NCBI GenBank assembly: GCA_036873135.1
Contig: JAPTYO010000059.1
Coordinates: 26,002,567 to 26,066,566 of the forward strand
Length of the DNA: 64,000 nucleotides
Direction: 5' to 3'
Origin: Clarkia xantiana subsp. parviflora
Taxonomy: Eukaryota; Streptophyta; Magnoliopsida; Myrtales; Onagraceae
Numbering within the stretch: the stretch's first letter is position 1; each line of letters begins with the position of its first letter. This document shows positions 48,994 through 62,063 of the stretch, one piece after another. The notes below the pieces were generated by a model. The model ran no database searches. It saw only the letters and a list, made by a program, of their open reading frames with translations, and was not told the origin of the DNA. The position numbers and the translations under genes were made by a program.

Positions 48994-49556
48994 TTATAGT
49001 GAATTTTATAAGATCACATCTCATTATCTCACTAATTATGATGACATTGCAAGACGTGATCTTTTGCAGCAAACTCCTGTCTATTTACATATAGATCACG
49101 TTTTGGATTAGAAAAATCCAGATTCCAGAGAATATAACATTAACAAGAAGTAAAAATAATTGTGTATTTAACGAAGTAGTGAAAGATAAGACTGGACCGA
49201 CCAGTTCGTGCTAAAACACCAAACACTGGCAATGTATAGTTTCCTTTCCTAGAAGATAAGATGAATCAAAACTGAAAAAAAGAGAGAATTTCAGCTCGCT
49301 TCCAGTATATATAAGAAGATAGATTACACAATTTCTGAAACTAGGTAGGCGTATATGCACACAGCATCATATATAAATTGTTCATCTCGTTAGAATCCGC
49401 TTAGCTACTCTCCTAACCCTCTTTTCTACCACAATCATTAATTGATAATAAACAACCTCACCTCATCATCGATCAGACAGACACAAGATGACATACAATT
49501 AATAAACTTACTCCTGTCTGTAATAACAATGGCTGGCTGGCTGGTGAAGCATGCAA

Positions 49557-52500
49557 CTACATTCTGAAATCTAAAACACACACGGTGTTGTTAGCAAAGC
49601 AGGCAGCGATCTTGTCACCTTCCTTGTTCCAGCAAACCTCAAAGATCCCTCCATTTCCTGTGTACGTCTTCACAATCTTCCCTTCCTTTAGTGACCATAT
49701 TTGTACTGATTTATCCAATGACCCACTTGCTATGTACTCTCCGTTTGGGCTGAATGCTACCGAGTATACCGGATCCCTACATATATATACTTATTATTTA
49801 AATATCAACTTCATACATATGATGATGATGATGATGATTTCTAATCTTTTCAGATAGTGTGTGTTATAGGGTGAGTTGTATTTATCAAAAAAACATATAG
49901 TCAAACCTGTGTCCATTCAAGCTGTGGATGAGCTTCCCCAATTCTACATCCCACAACTTCACTGTTGAGTCAAACGATGCACTGCAGCAGCATTCAACCC
50001 CAATCAATCAATACCCAGAAAATAACAAACACCTCAAGCAAAATCTATTGGAAAAATATGCTACTCCATGTTGGTTTTAGTGTATTTCTTTTTGGGGACA
50101 GCAAGCGATTCAAGGGGTCCTGTTCCATTCAGCATCTACAGAAGACTAATGTTTCTACTCCACTATGTTTTACAAACTCGTGCTTAACTGTGCATATTTT
50201 TTTCTCAATTAGCGTTTACCAGCAAGGCTATTGGGTTCTCATGCTTTCGTGGTTGTGCCATTACCATGTGAATAATAACCGCAAGTAAAGGCCCGTCTAC
50301 TTTTGCAACTATCAGAAGAAATGAGAAAAGAAAGGCAGTCCAAAACTGTGCTGGCTGCATAAAAAATTACCTGGCAAGAATTAACTGATGATTGGGGTTA
50401 CTTGTGCCAGGTCCAGTGGGGCTCCATCTGAGTGTATATATTTCCTAAAATGTTATGTAGACACATGTTCATGTCGGAAATGAAAGCCAGATACCGGAAC
50501 ACCACATAACAACCGACATCATCTACAGATTAGATATAAAAAGTAGATATCTAAGAATTGAGCCCACAAAAAATAAAATACCTTTGAGTGCTCCTTCAAA
50601 TCATGAACATATTTATCTTGCTTCATGCTCCATATCTGTAGTACCATCCATTGAATTTACTTACATATGTTGGTGTTTCCCAAAGATGCAAGATTACAAG
50701 AATATAGAAAATCATGAAGATTGGCAAAAGAATGTAGAATAAATATCATCAAAATATTTTTCATATACTGTGCAAGACAGTACTTAAATGGAAAAAATGG
50801 ATCGCTTGATACAACTAAAAAGAACGTTGAAAGTGTGGATAAAGTATACTCTAGCACAAATAATAAAACACTAGATAAAAGAGATTCAGGAGAGGATGAA
50901 TTCAGGAGGATACAATTGACATTCCAGATAGCCATCCACATTCCTAACGCTTAGGCTTTAGTTTTGGCAAAAGGCATTGATGCAAAAGAGGCAGGAAAGG
51001 AAGGGAATGAAGAAATAATCTATGTTCGGATTGAAAGAGGAGCAGTGACTCACAAGAAATCCTTCACTTTATTTGAATATTTCGACTAATCAGTTGTCAT
51101 TAAACTAACGGAAATGTAACGAATTGGAAAAAAGACAGAACTATACAAAATAAAAATAGATCTTCCCGACAATGAGAGAAATATAATAGGGTTGCAGGAA
51201 ATGGAGTCACAAGACAGCATTCTCATAGTAGAAATATTGGAGGGAGAAGATTGTAACAGAAGTAGAGGTGAAATTAAGGCTCCAATGTAACAGAACGCCA
51301 ACTTTTTAAAGTCATTTCTTCTCCTCAATTTCCCTCATTCAAAAGATGGTTTTAAAGATGCTAAAACCAATGTTTTATGGTCACGCCAAATTAAGGCTCT
51401 TATGTTCTCACAGTTCAAGAAGCAACATGTCTTCCTACTCAGATGAATCAAACATATTGCCAGTCTAATAAATAAATGACAGTTTCTAACAGTTGAAGAA
51501 GCAACACATCTTCCTACTCAGACGAATCAAACACATTGCCAGTATCATGTTGTCAAAAAATTAAATCAATAAATAAATGACAAAAAGTTCATGAGTTAAA
51601 GCAGTGCATATAACCTTTGCAGTAATATCATCAGAGCAAGATGCCAGCAAAGAACCTGTTGGATCCCATTTGACACAGTTGACTTCCCCCTGAAATGGGC
51701 ACCAAAGTGAAGATCAGCCATAGTAGATGTAGATAAGCCAAAACATGTCAAGTATATTGATGCATATTTATGTTAAAAAAACACATCAGTGGTCATTGTG
51801 TGACCAAAGAAGCAGCATACATCAGCTTGATAGGCGACAGTTCATTTGCATATCAAATTTGAATTAAAAAATCCTATGAATATTTTTTTTTCTAACAAAG
51901 ATTTCAACACTGAGACCATATTGGAAGGCTTGCTATCAGATCTGTTGCGCCGCTCAACATAAACTATTTAAAAAGAGGTCAACATGTGACTTGGGGATGG
52001 ATGAGATTGAAGATTTATACTAGGAGTCCAAGGATTCATGAGAAGTCATAGACAAGCATAGGGAGTTGAGTGCCTGAAAACAGATTGTTATAGCACGACC
52101 TATCCCTGCGGATTCACATCTCATTTGCCAATAACATAGTTAGATAAAGATACTGGTCGGCGGACAGTAGTGAAGGTTATGCTATTTCTTCAGTATCTTT
52201 ACTTGACGAAACCAAATTTCACGATAAATGGTGAGCTTTACAGAAGCAGCATAACTCTAACAAGTTCTCAATAAAAAAAAATTAATAGAACATCTGATTA
52301 AACCAACAAACCACGACCAACAATGAATTTCCATGACAGATGGATTGTCAAAGTAGGGGCCTTAAATGTCGGTTCTTTCACCTAGGAAGCTGCATGACCG
52401 CATTTGATTGATGCTACTAGGGGTATGTTTCCACTTTTCATTCAATGCTTCCTTTGCAAACAAGAGGAAGAACACATTAATCAGCTATGTATCCATTGAA

Positions 52501-52935
52501 GAGGGACTCATAGACGTACGGCGTCACCTTTTCCATGGCGGGAATCTCCTAGGTTTCATACATGGCGGTATATAGGGAATATAGATCCCTGCTTGGAATT
52601 TGAGTGAATGTATAACTTGGACTTTGGAGCTTGGCTATTTAGCTTATCGAGTAGAATTCAAGTCCTAGTGTGTGATCAATCCTTAAAAGTTATATAAGGG
52701 ACTGGTCATAAATGAATATTAACTTTCTCAAAATAGCAGTGATTATTTTCTCAAAATGGCAGTTTTTAACTAAAGAACAGGAGTCATTGCCAACAATCCA
52801 ACTATTTTCTTACTACAAAGCTGGACTAAAAAAAGTATCCCATGGCAATCTAGGGCCAACATTAGGATCCTCTGTTCAAGGGTCAGGAAAAATGCAATTA
52901 TTTGTAAGTGTGTGCTTCTAGGCACACAAATCTTT

Positions 52936-52990
<55 letters not shown>

Positions 52991-55900
52991 AGAGAGAGAG
53001 CGAGAGAATGTTGTATTACCTGATGACCCGCAAAAGTTTTGATTGGGCGGTTCTCTCCAATCTTGCATACATATATCATGTTGTCTGTAGAACTAGTTGC
53101 AAATGAAGCATTATTCCGCCAGTCAACATCTAGTGTGGGACCTAGAATAATAGAAACAGTATTAAGTAAAACAAAATACTAAAAAAAAGCTTTTAGGGGG
53201 GACCGAAAACAATACAATACCTGCGTGAAACTCAAATTGTTGTTTCCACTCCTCTGCCTTGACATCCCAGACAATAGCAGTTTTGTCACAACTTCCAGTA
53301 AGAAGATAGTCGCCCTTCTTATTCCACTTCAAGGAGAATATAGGTCCTTTGTGCTTACTCAAGGTGGTCTTTAGCTCCCCTGTTGCATTGTACAAAAAGA
53401 TAAAGAGTCTATAAAAAAAAAATCCAGAATCATGTCAAACATGGAATGAATCCAAATATTCAGAGTACTAGTGAATAATAAAATAGCTATGAAAACACAT
53501 TAACCCACAAAGGCGCAAATATTAATAATAAACTCACACTGGGGATCTAACCGAATCAGGATTCATTAGAAATTCAGTAGAATGCAGAATATTCTCAGTG
53601 ATTTTAGAATGTAATCTCTCAAGAAGTGTCGGATTGCCAGCTATAGGATGGGATATTTTTAAGGAAACAAAAGACTCGGTTGCTGATTATTAACAATCAC
53701 CAGTACTCTCCTATAAGGATGCTACAGCCTTCTAAGTATAGCTAACAACATGGGATTCTCATCACTGAATAATCTGGCTAAAGTATTTAGCCAATGCAGT
53801 CAATATTGCTGAAATGTATGACTATCATTTAAAACGCCTCCAACGACAGACACAAGGCTCACCTTTGGTCTTGTGTTAGTTCGATTATAAGTCTACAACA
53901 ACAAAAAGAAACACTGGCTAAATCCTTTCTGATGAGCTATGAAAAGAGATGATCTCTTTTTTTCTTTTTATATAAGAGGAAGGAGTATGCCAGGGCTCAA
54001 TTACGAGATAAGATAAGATCATTACCATTTGTACTCCAAATTCTGGCTTGGCCATCATAAGAGCCAGTTGCAAGCAATGTCCCCTCTCCCTGTGAAAGGA
54101 AAAAAACCAATTCAGCATGCTGAAGTAAGATCAATAGATTAGGTGGTTGGGTCGAAAATAAAGGACAGTACCTAAACTGTTTACAGATTCTCTCACGTGA
54201 GAAGAATTAAGGCCATGTTGTAGTTTATTAGTACAGTGGTCAAGAAAGTAGACCAAACTTAGAATAGTTAATACAAACCATAAGTTGCAAAGATTCTAGA
54301 ATACAGCAATGCTATTGGCTAAGTCATACCAGTCACAAATTATGTAAAAAAATATAGCACCAACAGTGGTAACACAGCTTATTCAGTCAAACCATTCTGA
54401 AAATTCTTTCTATTATTACACTTTTTTCAAGTAAAAACATTCTGATAATTCTCAGAGACTCTACTTCCACTGAAGTATTATCTGCCAAGATCATATCACT
54501 GAAAAGAAAACAACATATCATGTGAACACTAGATGTCAAGACTCACATTCCAATCAAGGGTTGTTACATCCTTGCTCTTCTCGTTCGTTCTCCCCTTTAC
54601 ATGCTTCAGCACAAGCACATTTAGGGGGCCATTCTGTGCACTAGATCTAGCGCTCCCTTCCCCTATTGTCCAAATACGAGCTGTTGAATCTCCAGAACTG
54701 CAAGGAAGCAAGGACATGGAATATGATCACATGTGTAATAGGAAAAGATCACTCTAGAGGAAAACCAAGGTTTGGAAAAATAAGATACACTTTCATTTAA
54801 TATGATTGGATAACACAAAAGCAAGTTAATGTAAAATATGACCAGGAAAATGCGGATACAGAATAGGACGGTAGCTAATCACAAAAGCACAAAAAGAAAT
54901 CCAAACAAGATTGCAAAATATAGCCTCCTCAATGTCAGTAAGCACTATATAGAGCATCATCACTTTACTCAGAGCTACCTTACAAACTATAATATCTCAA
55001 GAAGACCAACCAGAGCAGAAACTACTCCAACGCCTCACATAACTAGCCTAAAAGTTAATATCATTCGAACTCAGAAAAAAATAAAACAAGCCTAAAATAG
55101 ATAGGCATATCTTGAAAAGTTTTGTACTTAAATTGCCAGTTTGGAGCAGCAAATTTGAAAAATCATGTAGATTTAAGAAGGCTCTAGGATTGCTAGAACC
55201 TGAATACAGTTTGGTGGAAGTAAAAAAAGTAAGAACCTAGTCAAAACATTGGGATTTATACTAGAGGTCCCTGTGACCTTTGCTAACCATCATCATGGGA
55301 GATTCTCTATAACACAAATTACAACCTCTATCCGTGGATAAACTTGCAAAAAGCACATGAAGCTAATATAACATAAAGGGCTAAATAAAATGTTCTGATC
55401 GGACAAAGTACCCACCCCGAAGCAAGAAGTGAGCCGGCAGGATTCCATGCGCATGCACAAACCTGAATGGAAACAATCAAGGTAAGAAAGTAATTTCACA
55501 ACTAAAGAGATGGGTGAAATACGGTGCTGAACATGAGAGATCATTCTAACCTCAGAAGTATGCCCTTCCAAAATTGTCACATCAGTGCTAGGAATCTCAC
55601 ATGCCTGAGTTGATTCTGGGGGACAGATTTCCATTGGTTCAGGTCCTAGTTGCAATCCAAACAAGATTAAAGAACACTCCATAATTAGTACAGAAACATA
55701 CAAACTCGATCCCTGTGCTGAAAAGGATTTATCTAAATATTGTATAGCATTTAAGGAAGAAAGAGTTATGTGACCTCCATGGCCTATAAAGAGGAGAAAA
55801 CAAATACTGCACCAAAGATAAAAAGAAAATATGAACAAATGCTTTCATTTATTATGAAGCTCTCAATTTATTGACTCCTGTAATACACAACCGAGTTCAT

Positions 55901-58595
55901 CTTACACGAGATCAATCAGTTAAAAAATTCTAGGCAAGAGAAACTTATTTGACTTCCAACATCAATGCAATTACTATATTAGGGATTTCACATTGATGCT
56001 CGAGTAGTTGCAGTCCAAGAAGGATGGAGAGAAGACACGTTCTTTACAAGATGTTCAAATAAGTAAGGAGCGGCCATTTCATCCATAATCTACCTTACGT
56101 ACCTCATATAATAAGTGATCCTTAACTTATCTCTATGCCTCGAGGTAGCTCATATTCCACATGATTTTTCTTGATAAGTATGATAAACTGAAGTTACTGT
56201 TAAACTGTCAACTTAAAGTTACTCATATAAATCATCAACTTACAAGATATTTAGGCTTATATCAAACAAAAACCTTAATTTATAAGTGGTGAAACCTCAC
56301 ATTTTCTACCCTCTATGTTTAACCAGTGTAGGACTCAATTTCTACCCTTACATGCAAAATGTTCTTCAGCGCTGATTTTTTTTATGTCTACAACCCTTAA
56401 AAACTAGTCAGGACAAAACGTGATGAACTGCACTGAAATAGCCTCTATTATGTCACAAGCTAAAGTTAAGACAGCACTGAATTACTTGTGCTTTTTTCAT
56501 ATTTATAATAATATTGTTAGCCATTCCAAACAATGCTATGGAGGCAACATCTTGACCAATGAACTAAAAGTACAAGATTAGACAAGCCCTAATTTATCTA
56601 TTTTTTAAAAGGGTTCGGCTAAATTGCAGTCAACTACAATTTAGCCAAGCCCTAAAATATCTTTTCTATTTTCTAATAATTTCATCATACACTGACATAT
56701 AATTTTGTAAATAGAATTCCAAATTCAGCCAGTTGACACTACAAACACCCAAAAGATAGTTTATATCCTCCTCAAAATTTCCACTCACAGATACTAAAGT
56801 GACAGAGGCTACGGATAGACAATCTAGAAAAAGAAAACTAAAATAATACTTAAATTCATCCATTGACAAAATACTCTTAATCTTTGAGAGTTCTAAAGCA
56901 TCTTGCCCTCTACTTATCAAACTAGACACAAAACAATATCGCAGAGAAGAAATATAGATAAGAACATACCGGCAGAAACTCCATTTTCTTCATGTTTTAC
57001 ATTCTTGTTATTGTTATCCCTTCCCTCTGCGTCTGCAGCAACTTCCTTTTCTTTTTCCCTATGATCTTCCCGCTGTTTTAGTTGCTCCTTGTCCTTTTCT
57101 TTTCTTTCTCTATCTTTTTCGTGCTCCTTCTCTCTTTCAATTCGGTCCTTCTCTTTTGCTCGACTGCGTTCAACTTCATGTTCCTTATCCAATTCCTTAT
57201 CTTTGTCTTTATCCTTTAGCAGATTTTTCTTTTTTTCTCTGATAATCTTGCGCAGTTCATATACATCCTTAGTTATGAGATCCAATGGTTCCAAGAATGA
57301 GAAGTCTTCATCAACGTCAGTATCATTCTGGAAGCCCAAGCCCCAAAGTAAACACTGGTCAATAAAATTGCTATAGTACTTCTAAAAGCTGAAGAGAGAT
57401 ACATAAACATCACTATTGCATATCAAAGATAATCGAGAGAAACGTGTATGCTAACATTGTTCAGATTTGCTTCCATTTCCAAATATTGAAGTCCCTTTTG
57501 TACTAATGTAATAAGAGCACTAGGGGGAACCATATTTCCATCAATAGTGCACTTATTGATGCCTGCCTCATATCCCAGCGCAAAAGCTGAGTGTGCAAAG
57601 CCTGCATGAAGAAACCAAGAGAATCAAAGAAATGGCCAAATATCCAAGTGAGCGAGATCGCCTCAAATAGATCAGTGTTAATTATCTCTTTTCTTGTCTC
57701 TCCAAATAACAAAACTGAATAAAAGAGCTGTGGTCTACCATTTTATTACCTATTTAAACTAAACTCTTAAATCTTCGAGAATTTTAAAAGTTAGAATAAT
57801 CTTTAATATAAACGTGCCAAGTGGGTACAAAAACCATTATACACAGTTGATGTTATACCCAACAGTTAGTCACACATGTAAAATGTAAATATTCATATAA
57901 GAAACTTCCAAGGCAGAGCTAATACAAAAAATTAATACTCTAACTTGGCCACGAGAAGTAATAATCTAATGTTGTCAGTTCATTTAGGTGGCACAACCCA
58001 ACCCACCTAACCCAGTTCAAACTATATTGAGCTTATTTAGCTCTTAAACTCTTCTGCAGCTGCTTGGTAGCTCTTGTCCACATATCTTTCCTTATTTTGA
58101 TATATTTAAATATTCACTCTCAAATTTAACACCAACTCATGAAAGAGCAACATGTATTATCCCCCTACTCTAAGCCAGACGGCAGCAGAGTCAACCTATG
58201 AAATACTTGCAGAATCCTAAACCAACTATATACCAAAATCTATATGTACTCTAATGCAGAAAACTAGACAGACAAACATGAAAAGGAATTGTAAGACGAA
58301 GATCCGCCGGTAACAACTGCCAATCATCCACTATGAATATCAGAGCCCTAAAAAACAATTAAATGTCCGAAAAAAACTACAGCAACAATGTTAAAGGAAA
58401 ACATAAACCCTAGAACTAGAATCTCCAAAAAGCGGGAGTTCGACCGACATATCTCTAGATTAACACAAAAACGAGGAGTGTGTGATATCAACCAGAATAC
58501 ACACATGAGGCGGAACAAAAGCAGGGAGAGGTACCTGATTCTTGAAGGTATCGAAAGACGAGGTAATTGAGCTGGACGGAGGTGATGGAGGTCAT
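49557..58595 (-). CDS. HOS15: LisH-WD40 transcriptional co-repressor, HOS15/TBL1 type
   Basis: Fourteen exons (58535-58595, 57456-57601, 56970-57327, 55551-55645, 55416-55462, 54547-54697, 54026-54089, 53221-53379, 53020-53141, 51615-51689, 50582-50635, 50371-50444, 49907-49981, 49557-49776) join in phase to give 566 residues. The N-terminal LisH is [20 protein letters not shown] plus [15 protein letters not shown] Lys/Glu/Asp/Arg linker follows, then about eight WD40 repeats, for example [20 protein letters not shown] and [20 protein letters not shown]. It ends VCVLDFRM, as HOS15 does. In Arabidopsis, HOS15 works with histone deacetylases to repress stress genes and acts as a CUL4 ubiquitin-ligase receptor in cold. 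The gene is spread over 9 kb, with most length in introns. The nested hAT pair starts about 280 bp upstream of the ATG. Confidence 0.95.
51419..51545. repeat. Direct duplication in a HOS15 intron
   Basis: Two copies of about 60 bases contain GAAGCAACATGTCTTCCTAC and GAAGCAACACATCTTCCTAC, then TCAAACATATTGCCAGT and TCAAACACATTGCCAGT. Both lie in the intron between the exons at 51615-51689 and 50582-50635. It is a local, slightly diverged duplication with no evident function. Confidence 0.75.
52936..53009. repeat. (TA)n(GA)n microsatellite next to a HOS15 splice donor
   Basis: A TA run followed by interrupted GA runs lies just inside the intron after the exon 53020-53141. On the coding strand it is a CT-rich stretch starting about 10 bases past the donor. 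It is likely length-variable. Confidence 0.85.
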
Positions 58596-58878
58596 GGTTT
58601 CCGTTGCTAAGGCGCCGTGTAGAGTTGAATGAATGGCTAGATATGCATAGAGAAGGAAGTCCTCATCGGGGGTGAAGCATGTGAATGGGTTTGTTCTGGG
58701 TATGGTTAGAAGATGAGAAGAGAGTTTGTGAGTTGAGTCTGTTTCAGTTGAGTCGTTCTTTTTCTGTGTCGTCCTTGAAACCGCCGATTAATTAAATTAA
58801 AAACCTCACAATTGAAAACGCTTCTCCTCTCGTCTCACGGAAAGGATTTGATTCATTGCTCATAGACGATAAACTGAC

Positions 58879-59826
58879 TAGGGATGTCAATGGGCGGGTC
58901 GGTGCGGGTATCGTCAGACCCGGACCTAGGCTTGGGCATAAAAACCGGTCCGGCCGGACTGGTTCGGAACTGGTCTGGAACCGGACCGTTTGGAACCGGT
59001 TCGGAGTGAACCGGTCCAAATTGGACTGGTTTATAACCCCTAAATTGGAACCAGTCCAAGGGGTATACCAAACCAGTCCGGACCGGACCGGTTTTGAACC
59101 GTTTTTTAGTAAAAAAAAAATGTTTTGACCGAGTTTTTTTTTTTTAAAAAAACCAGTTTTTTGACCGGTTTTGACCGGTTTCTGACCGGTTTTGACCGGT
59201 TTCTGACTGGTTTTGACTGGTTTTGACTGGTTTTGGACCGATTTTTATTGATAAAACCGGTCCGACATACAAAACCGGTTCTGGACCGGTTCAAACCAGT
59301 CCAGTTTTTTTTAGACCAACCTAAGCCAAAAAAAACCCTAGTTATTATTGGACCGGACCGTTTAAAACAGTTCCGGTCCGGAACCGGTTCGGCCTGAACC
59401 GGTTCAGTGCCCATCCCTACCCGGACCCGCCCCGCGGGTTAATATGGTTGATCCGGATCCATCTCATGCACTTTCGGGTCGGGTCGATCATATTGACCCG
59501 TGTAAGGTATAATTAATCATTTTAAATTCTAAATTCTATGTTACCGTATCCAAATTCAACTCCAAATTTAAATCATAAATTATTAAATTAACTTATAATC
59601 CAAATATAAATCACCCCATTCATTAGAATAATTGTTATTTTGACTATGTGTTATATTACTCGTATAGTTTTATATAATATACATATATTAAATATATATG
59701 TAAAATGAAAGCTCGGGTCGGGTCGGCGTAAACCCGAACCCGCCCCGCGGGACGGCTGGTCATCGGGTCAAAATCGGGTCGGGTACCCGCGGGTCGGCGG
59801 GTACCCGTGACCCGTTGCCATCCCTA
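58879..59826. mobile_element. Outer non-autonomous hAT element
   Basis: It begins TAGGGATGTCAATGGGCGGG and ends CCCGTTGCCATCCCTA, with an exact 8-bp target duplication, AAACTGAC, at 58871-58878 and 59827-59834. An 8-bp duplication with TAGGGATG ends indicates the hAT superfamily. Subterminal GGGTCGGG/CCCGACCC words surround an AT-rich middle. A second element is inserted in it at 58927-59419, so the original length was about 450 bp. There is no transposase. It lies about 280 bp upstream of the HOS15 start codon. Confidence 0.88.
58927..59419. mobile_element. Inner non-autonomous hAT element nested in another
   Basis: It starts TAGGCTTGGGCATAAAAACC and ends TTCAGTGCCCATCCCTA, with an exact 8-bp target duplication, CCCGGACC, at 58919-58926 and 59420-59427, both inside the outer element. 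The interior is packed with ACCGGTT/AACCGG words in both orientations and a tandem GACCGGTTTTGACCGGTT series at about 59160-59235. ORFs overlapping it are artefacts of this composition. It is the younger of the two insertions. Confidence 0.88.
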
Positions 59827-59834
59827 AAACTGAC

Positions 59835-61176
59835 AATGGTAATTGGTAAGTTTTAGGAAAATTAACTTATTTGTTGATTACATTCCACATTTGAAACTCT
59901 GGATGGATTGATAAATAAAAAAAATAAAACTCTGGGTGGATTTATAAAAAAACATAAAAAAACAAAAAAAAACTGGTTGGAGTTACATCTCGATGATGGA
60001 TTAAATTAAAATAGATACTAATGTAAAAAGAGGCAAATAAAATTAGACTTAACATACCAGCTTTTTAATTATATATATTAGACCGCATGTGAGACTATAT
60101 TGTCAAGGTCAATATATATTTTTATTATTCACTAAGTTTAATCGGAAAAAATTTCTCAATGTAGAGTTTAACTATTACGTAACATGATGGGTTTAGAGTT
60201 AATCATAATATTAATTGGTATTAGCAAACATTGATGTAATAATATTGTCATCAATTTTTTTTTATTAATTAAGAGTGAAAATGACCGCACAAAATAACTA
60301 TGAATGTTGTGCGTCCATTTGACATGAGATTAACACGAGAGGGGGCATAGTTTTTCATAGAGATATTTTTTATTTTCCAGCCAATAAGAACATCCTTTTA
60401 AGACAAAGTCGGTTCGTCGACAGAAAAGAGACGCCATACCCTCCTCTCAATAAGGAGGGGCAACATTCTCATGCCCATGGGAGAAGCGTCGCTCCTCGTC
60501 TTCTATGGGGAGGAACGCTGCTTCCCTCGTGAAAAGGTGGCGGCGAAGTTTGATAGTTCTCATAGATGGAGTACGTCTACCTTAGTCTCAAAAATAGTTC
60601 AGTCCAATCACCTCAGTACTCCCACTATGCGCCGCTTTAGTTATCACATGTCATTACTCTGTCTTTCTATCGTTATAGTACCACCACTCTGTCGTCAATG
60701 TGTCGTCACTCTATCACTATAACACAGCCACCACGTCGTCATGACATTGTCATATTGTTGTTACGCTGTTTCAATTACAGCCACAAACAACGTTTAGAAC
60801 GTGACTCCGGGGCAATCATAACCATCATCACGTTATCATCATCGCATTGTTACCACGGGCAACTATCATCATTCGACTTCACTAGTAATCCATCAAGCAA
60901 TGAGGTCCGCGATTTTTTTTTTATCTCATCGTTATGGAGCACTTTATCAGTGTATGCATAAATTACAAGTTAATAACGTTAAAAGATAAAATTTTATTTA
61001 AAAACTCTACGCAACACACGAGTTCAATGACTGTTTTATTTATACTTTTAAATATCTATTTTTTTAATTGGTACCTGTTATTTACTAAATATATTTTGTA
61101 TACGAGAATATGTATGAAATTTGTTAATGAGATTGATATTACATATTATATATGTTAAAAATTGATGATACAATTA

Positions 61177-61212
<36 letters not shown>

Positions 61213-61440
61213 AAACAAAATCGACACAAAGTGTAAATTAATAATTACGTACTATAAACTAAGTTAAGAGTAATTGGCTATTTTTTACGTATTAATCAAC
61301 GTTAGTCTCAATATATATTATTTTTTTTCTCCTGATACTAAATATACAAACAAGCACAGCAAACTTAATTAATTACATTCATGGTATATCTGCATGGTCT
61401 TAAATTAATAAACTGCAGAAGGGTTATATATATATATACG
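59835..61440. other. Intergenic region between HOS15 and the peptide gene
   Basis: AT-rich DNA with a less AT-rich stretch at about 60400-60900 whose ORFs (60471-60722 and 60698-60961) show no recognisable domain and repeated GTCGTCA/CATCATCA words. It looks repeat-derived. A (TA)n tract is at about 61182-61209. Confidence 0.45.
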
Positions 61441-61491
61441 TATCGAACTTGTTCATGATCACTAATGATGCATCTTCATTAAACGTAGCTT

Positions 61492-61743
61492 CTACTTCTT
61501 GTGGCCACTGCCTTTCCGGCTTGGCCCCGAGGCTAATGCAAACTCCTTGGCAACAACCCGCAGCCTCACAGAAACCGAACCGGCTCTTGCGGCCGGTTGG
61601 AACCCTTGAGGGTCGGGTTCGCGAGGAATTATTCTCCGGTTCATGTTCATCACCGGTCTTCCAAGAGCTATGTGGCTCATCATCATCATCAACATGATCA
61701 GGAGTAACAAGCTACTACTTGATCTAGCAGCTGAAGAAGCCAT
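61492..61743 (-). CDS. Secreted signalling-peptide precursor of the PIP/PIPL type
   Basis: An intronless 83-residue precursor. Residues 1-28 are a strong signal peptide (SSLLLLIMLMMMMSHIALG). A variable, basic, Pro-rich middle follows, and the C-terminus is SGPSRKGSGHKK. SGPSxxGxGH (72-81) is the core motif of PAMP-induced secreted peptides (PIP) and PIP-like peptides, which are cut and Pro-hydroxylated in the secretory path and sensed by LRR receptor kinases such as RLK7. One core copy is present, followed by two extra Lys. A TATA box (61784-61794) and a TGACG element (61815-61819) lie upstream. The IDA family also ends in a short Pro/Ser core, but the SGPS...GxGH order favours PIPL. The role in defence or stress is inferred from the family. 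Confidence 0.78.
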   Translation of the reverse strand: MASSAARSSSSLLLLIMLMMMMSHIALGRPVMNMNRRIIPREPDPQGFQPAARAGSVSVRLRVVAKEFALASGPSRKGSGHKK

Positions 61744-61783
61744 ACTCTACTTGATCTCTCTCTATGGCCTCTCCATCGTCGTC

Positions 61784-61794
61784 TATATATAAAA
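61784..61794 (-). promoter_or_regulatory. TATA box of the peptide gene
   Basis: TTTTATATATA on the - strand lies about 41-51 bases upstream of the ATG at 61743. With usual spacing, transcription would start near 61755-61762, giving a very short leader. Confidence 0.6.
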
Positions 61795-61813
61795 CGGGGA
61801 AGAATACCTGCTT

Positions 61814-61820
61814 TTGACGT
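61814..61820. promoter_or_regulatory. TTGACGT element (TGACG / W-box core) upstream of the peptide gene
   Basis: TTGACGT contains both TGACG, the core bound by TGA-type bZIP factors, and TTGAC, the W-box core bound by WRKY factors. It sits about 20 bases beyond the TATA box. Such sites are common by chance, so only its position makes it notable. Confidence 0.35.
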
Positions 61821-62063
61821 CCACCGCAAGAATAAATAATCTATACTTTGTTCAATTATTAATTAGTTTGGATTAAAAAACCTAAAAACAGTCCAAATGT
61901 AGCTAATATTTGTCTCTAATTTAAAATGTCGATATTTAGCTAGCTACCATGTCTCAATTATTAAATTTGTTGATTTCCACTTTTTTTCGACTAATTTTTA
62001 CGTAAATTTTGCATTTTAAGCAAAAAAAACATGTTATTTTCCACTTTTCAGAAGTATCAGATT

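Noticed and set aside
57089..57376. Ser/Phe-rich + strand ORF
   Set aside because: It is the complement of the Lys/Glu-rich linker exon of the HOS15-type gene.
60471..60961. Two overlapping ORFs in the HOS15-peptide gap
   Set aside because: They have no domain, repetitive composition and no promoter or splice logic, and they are likely repeat-derived.
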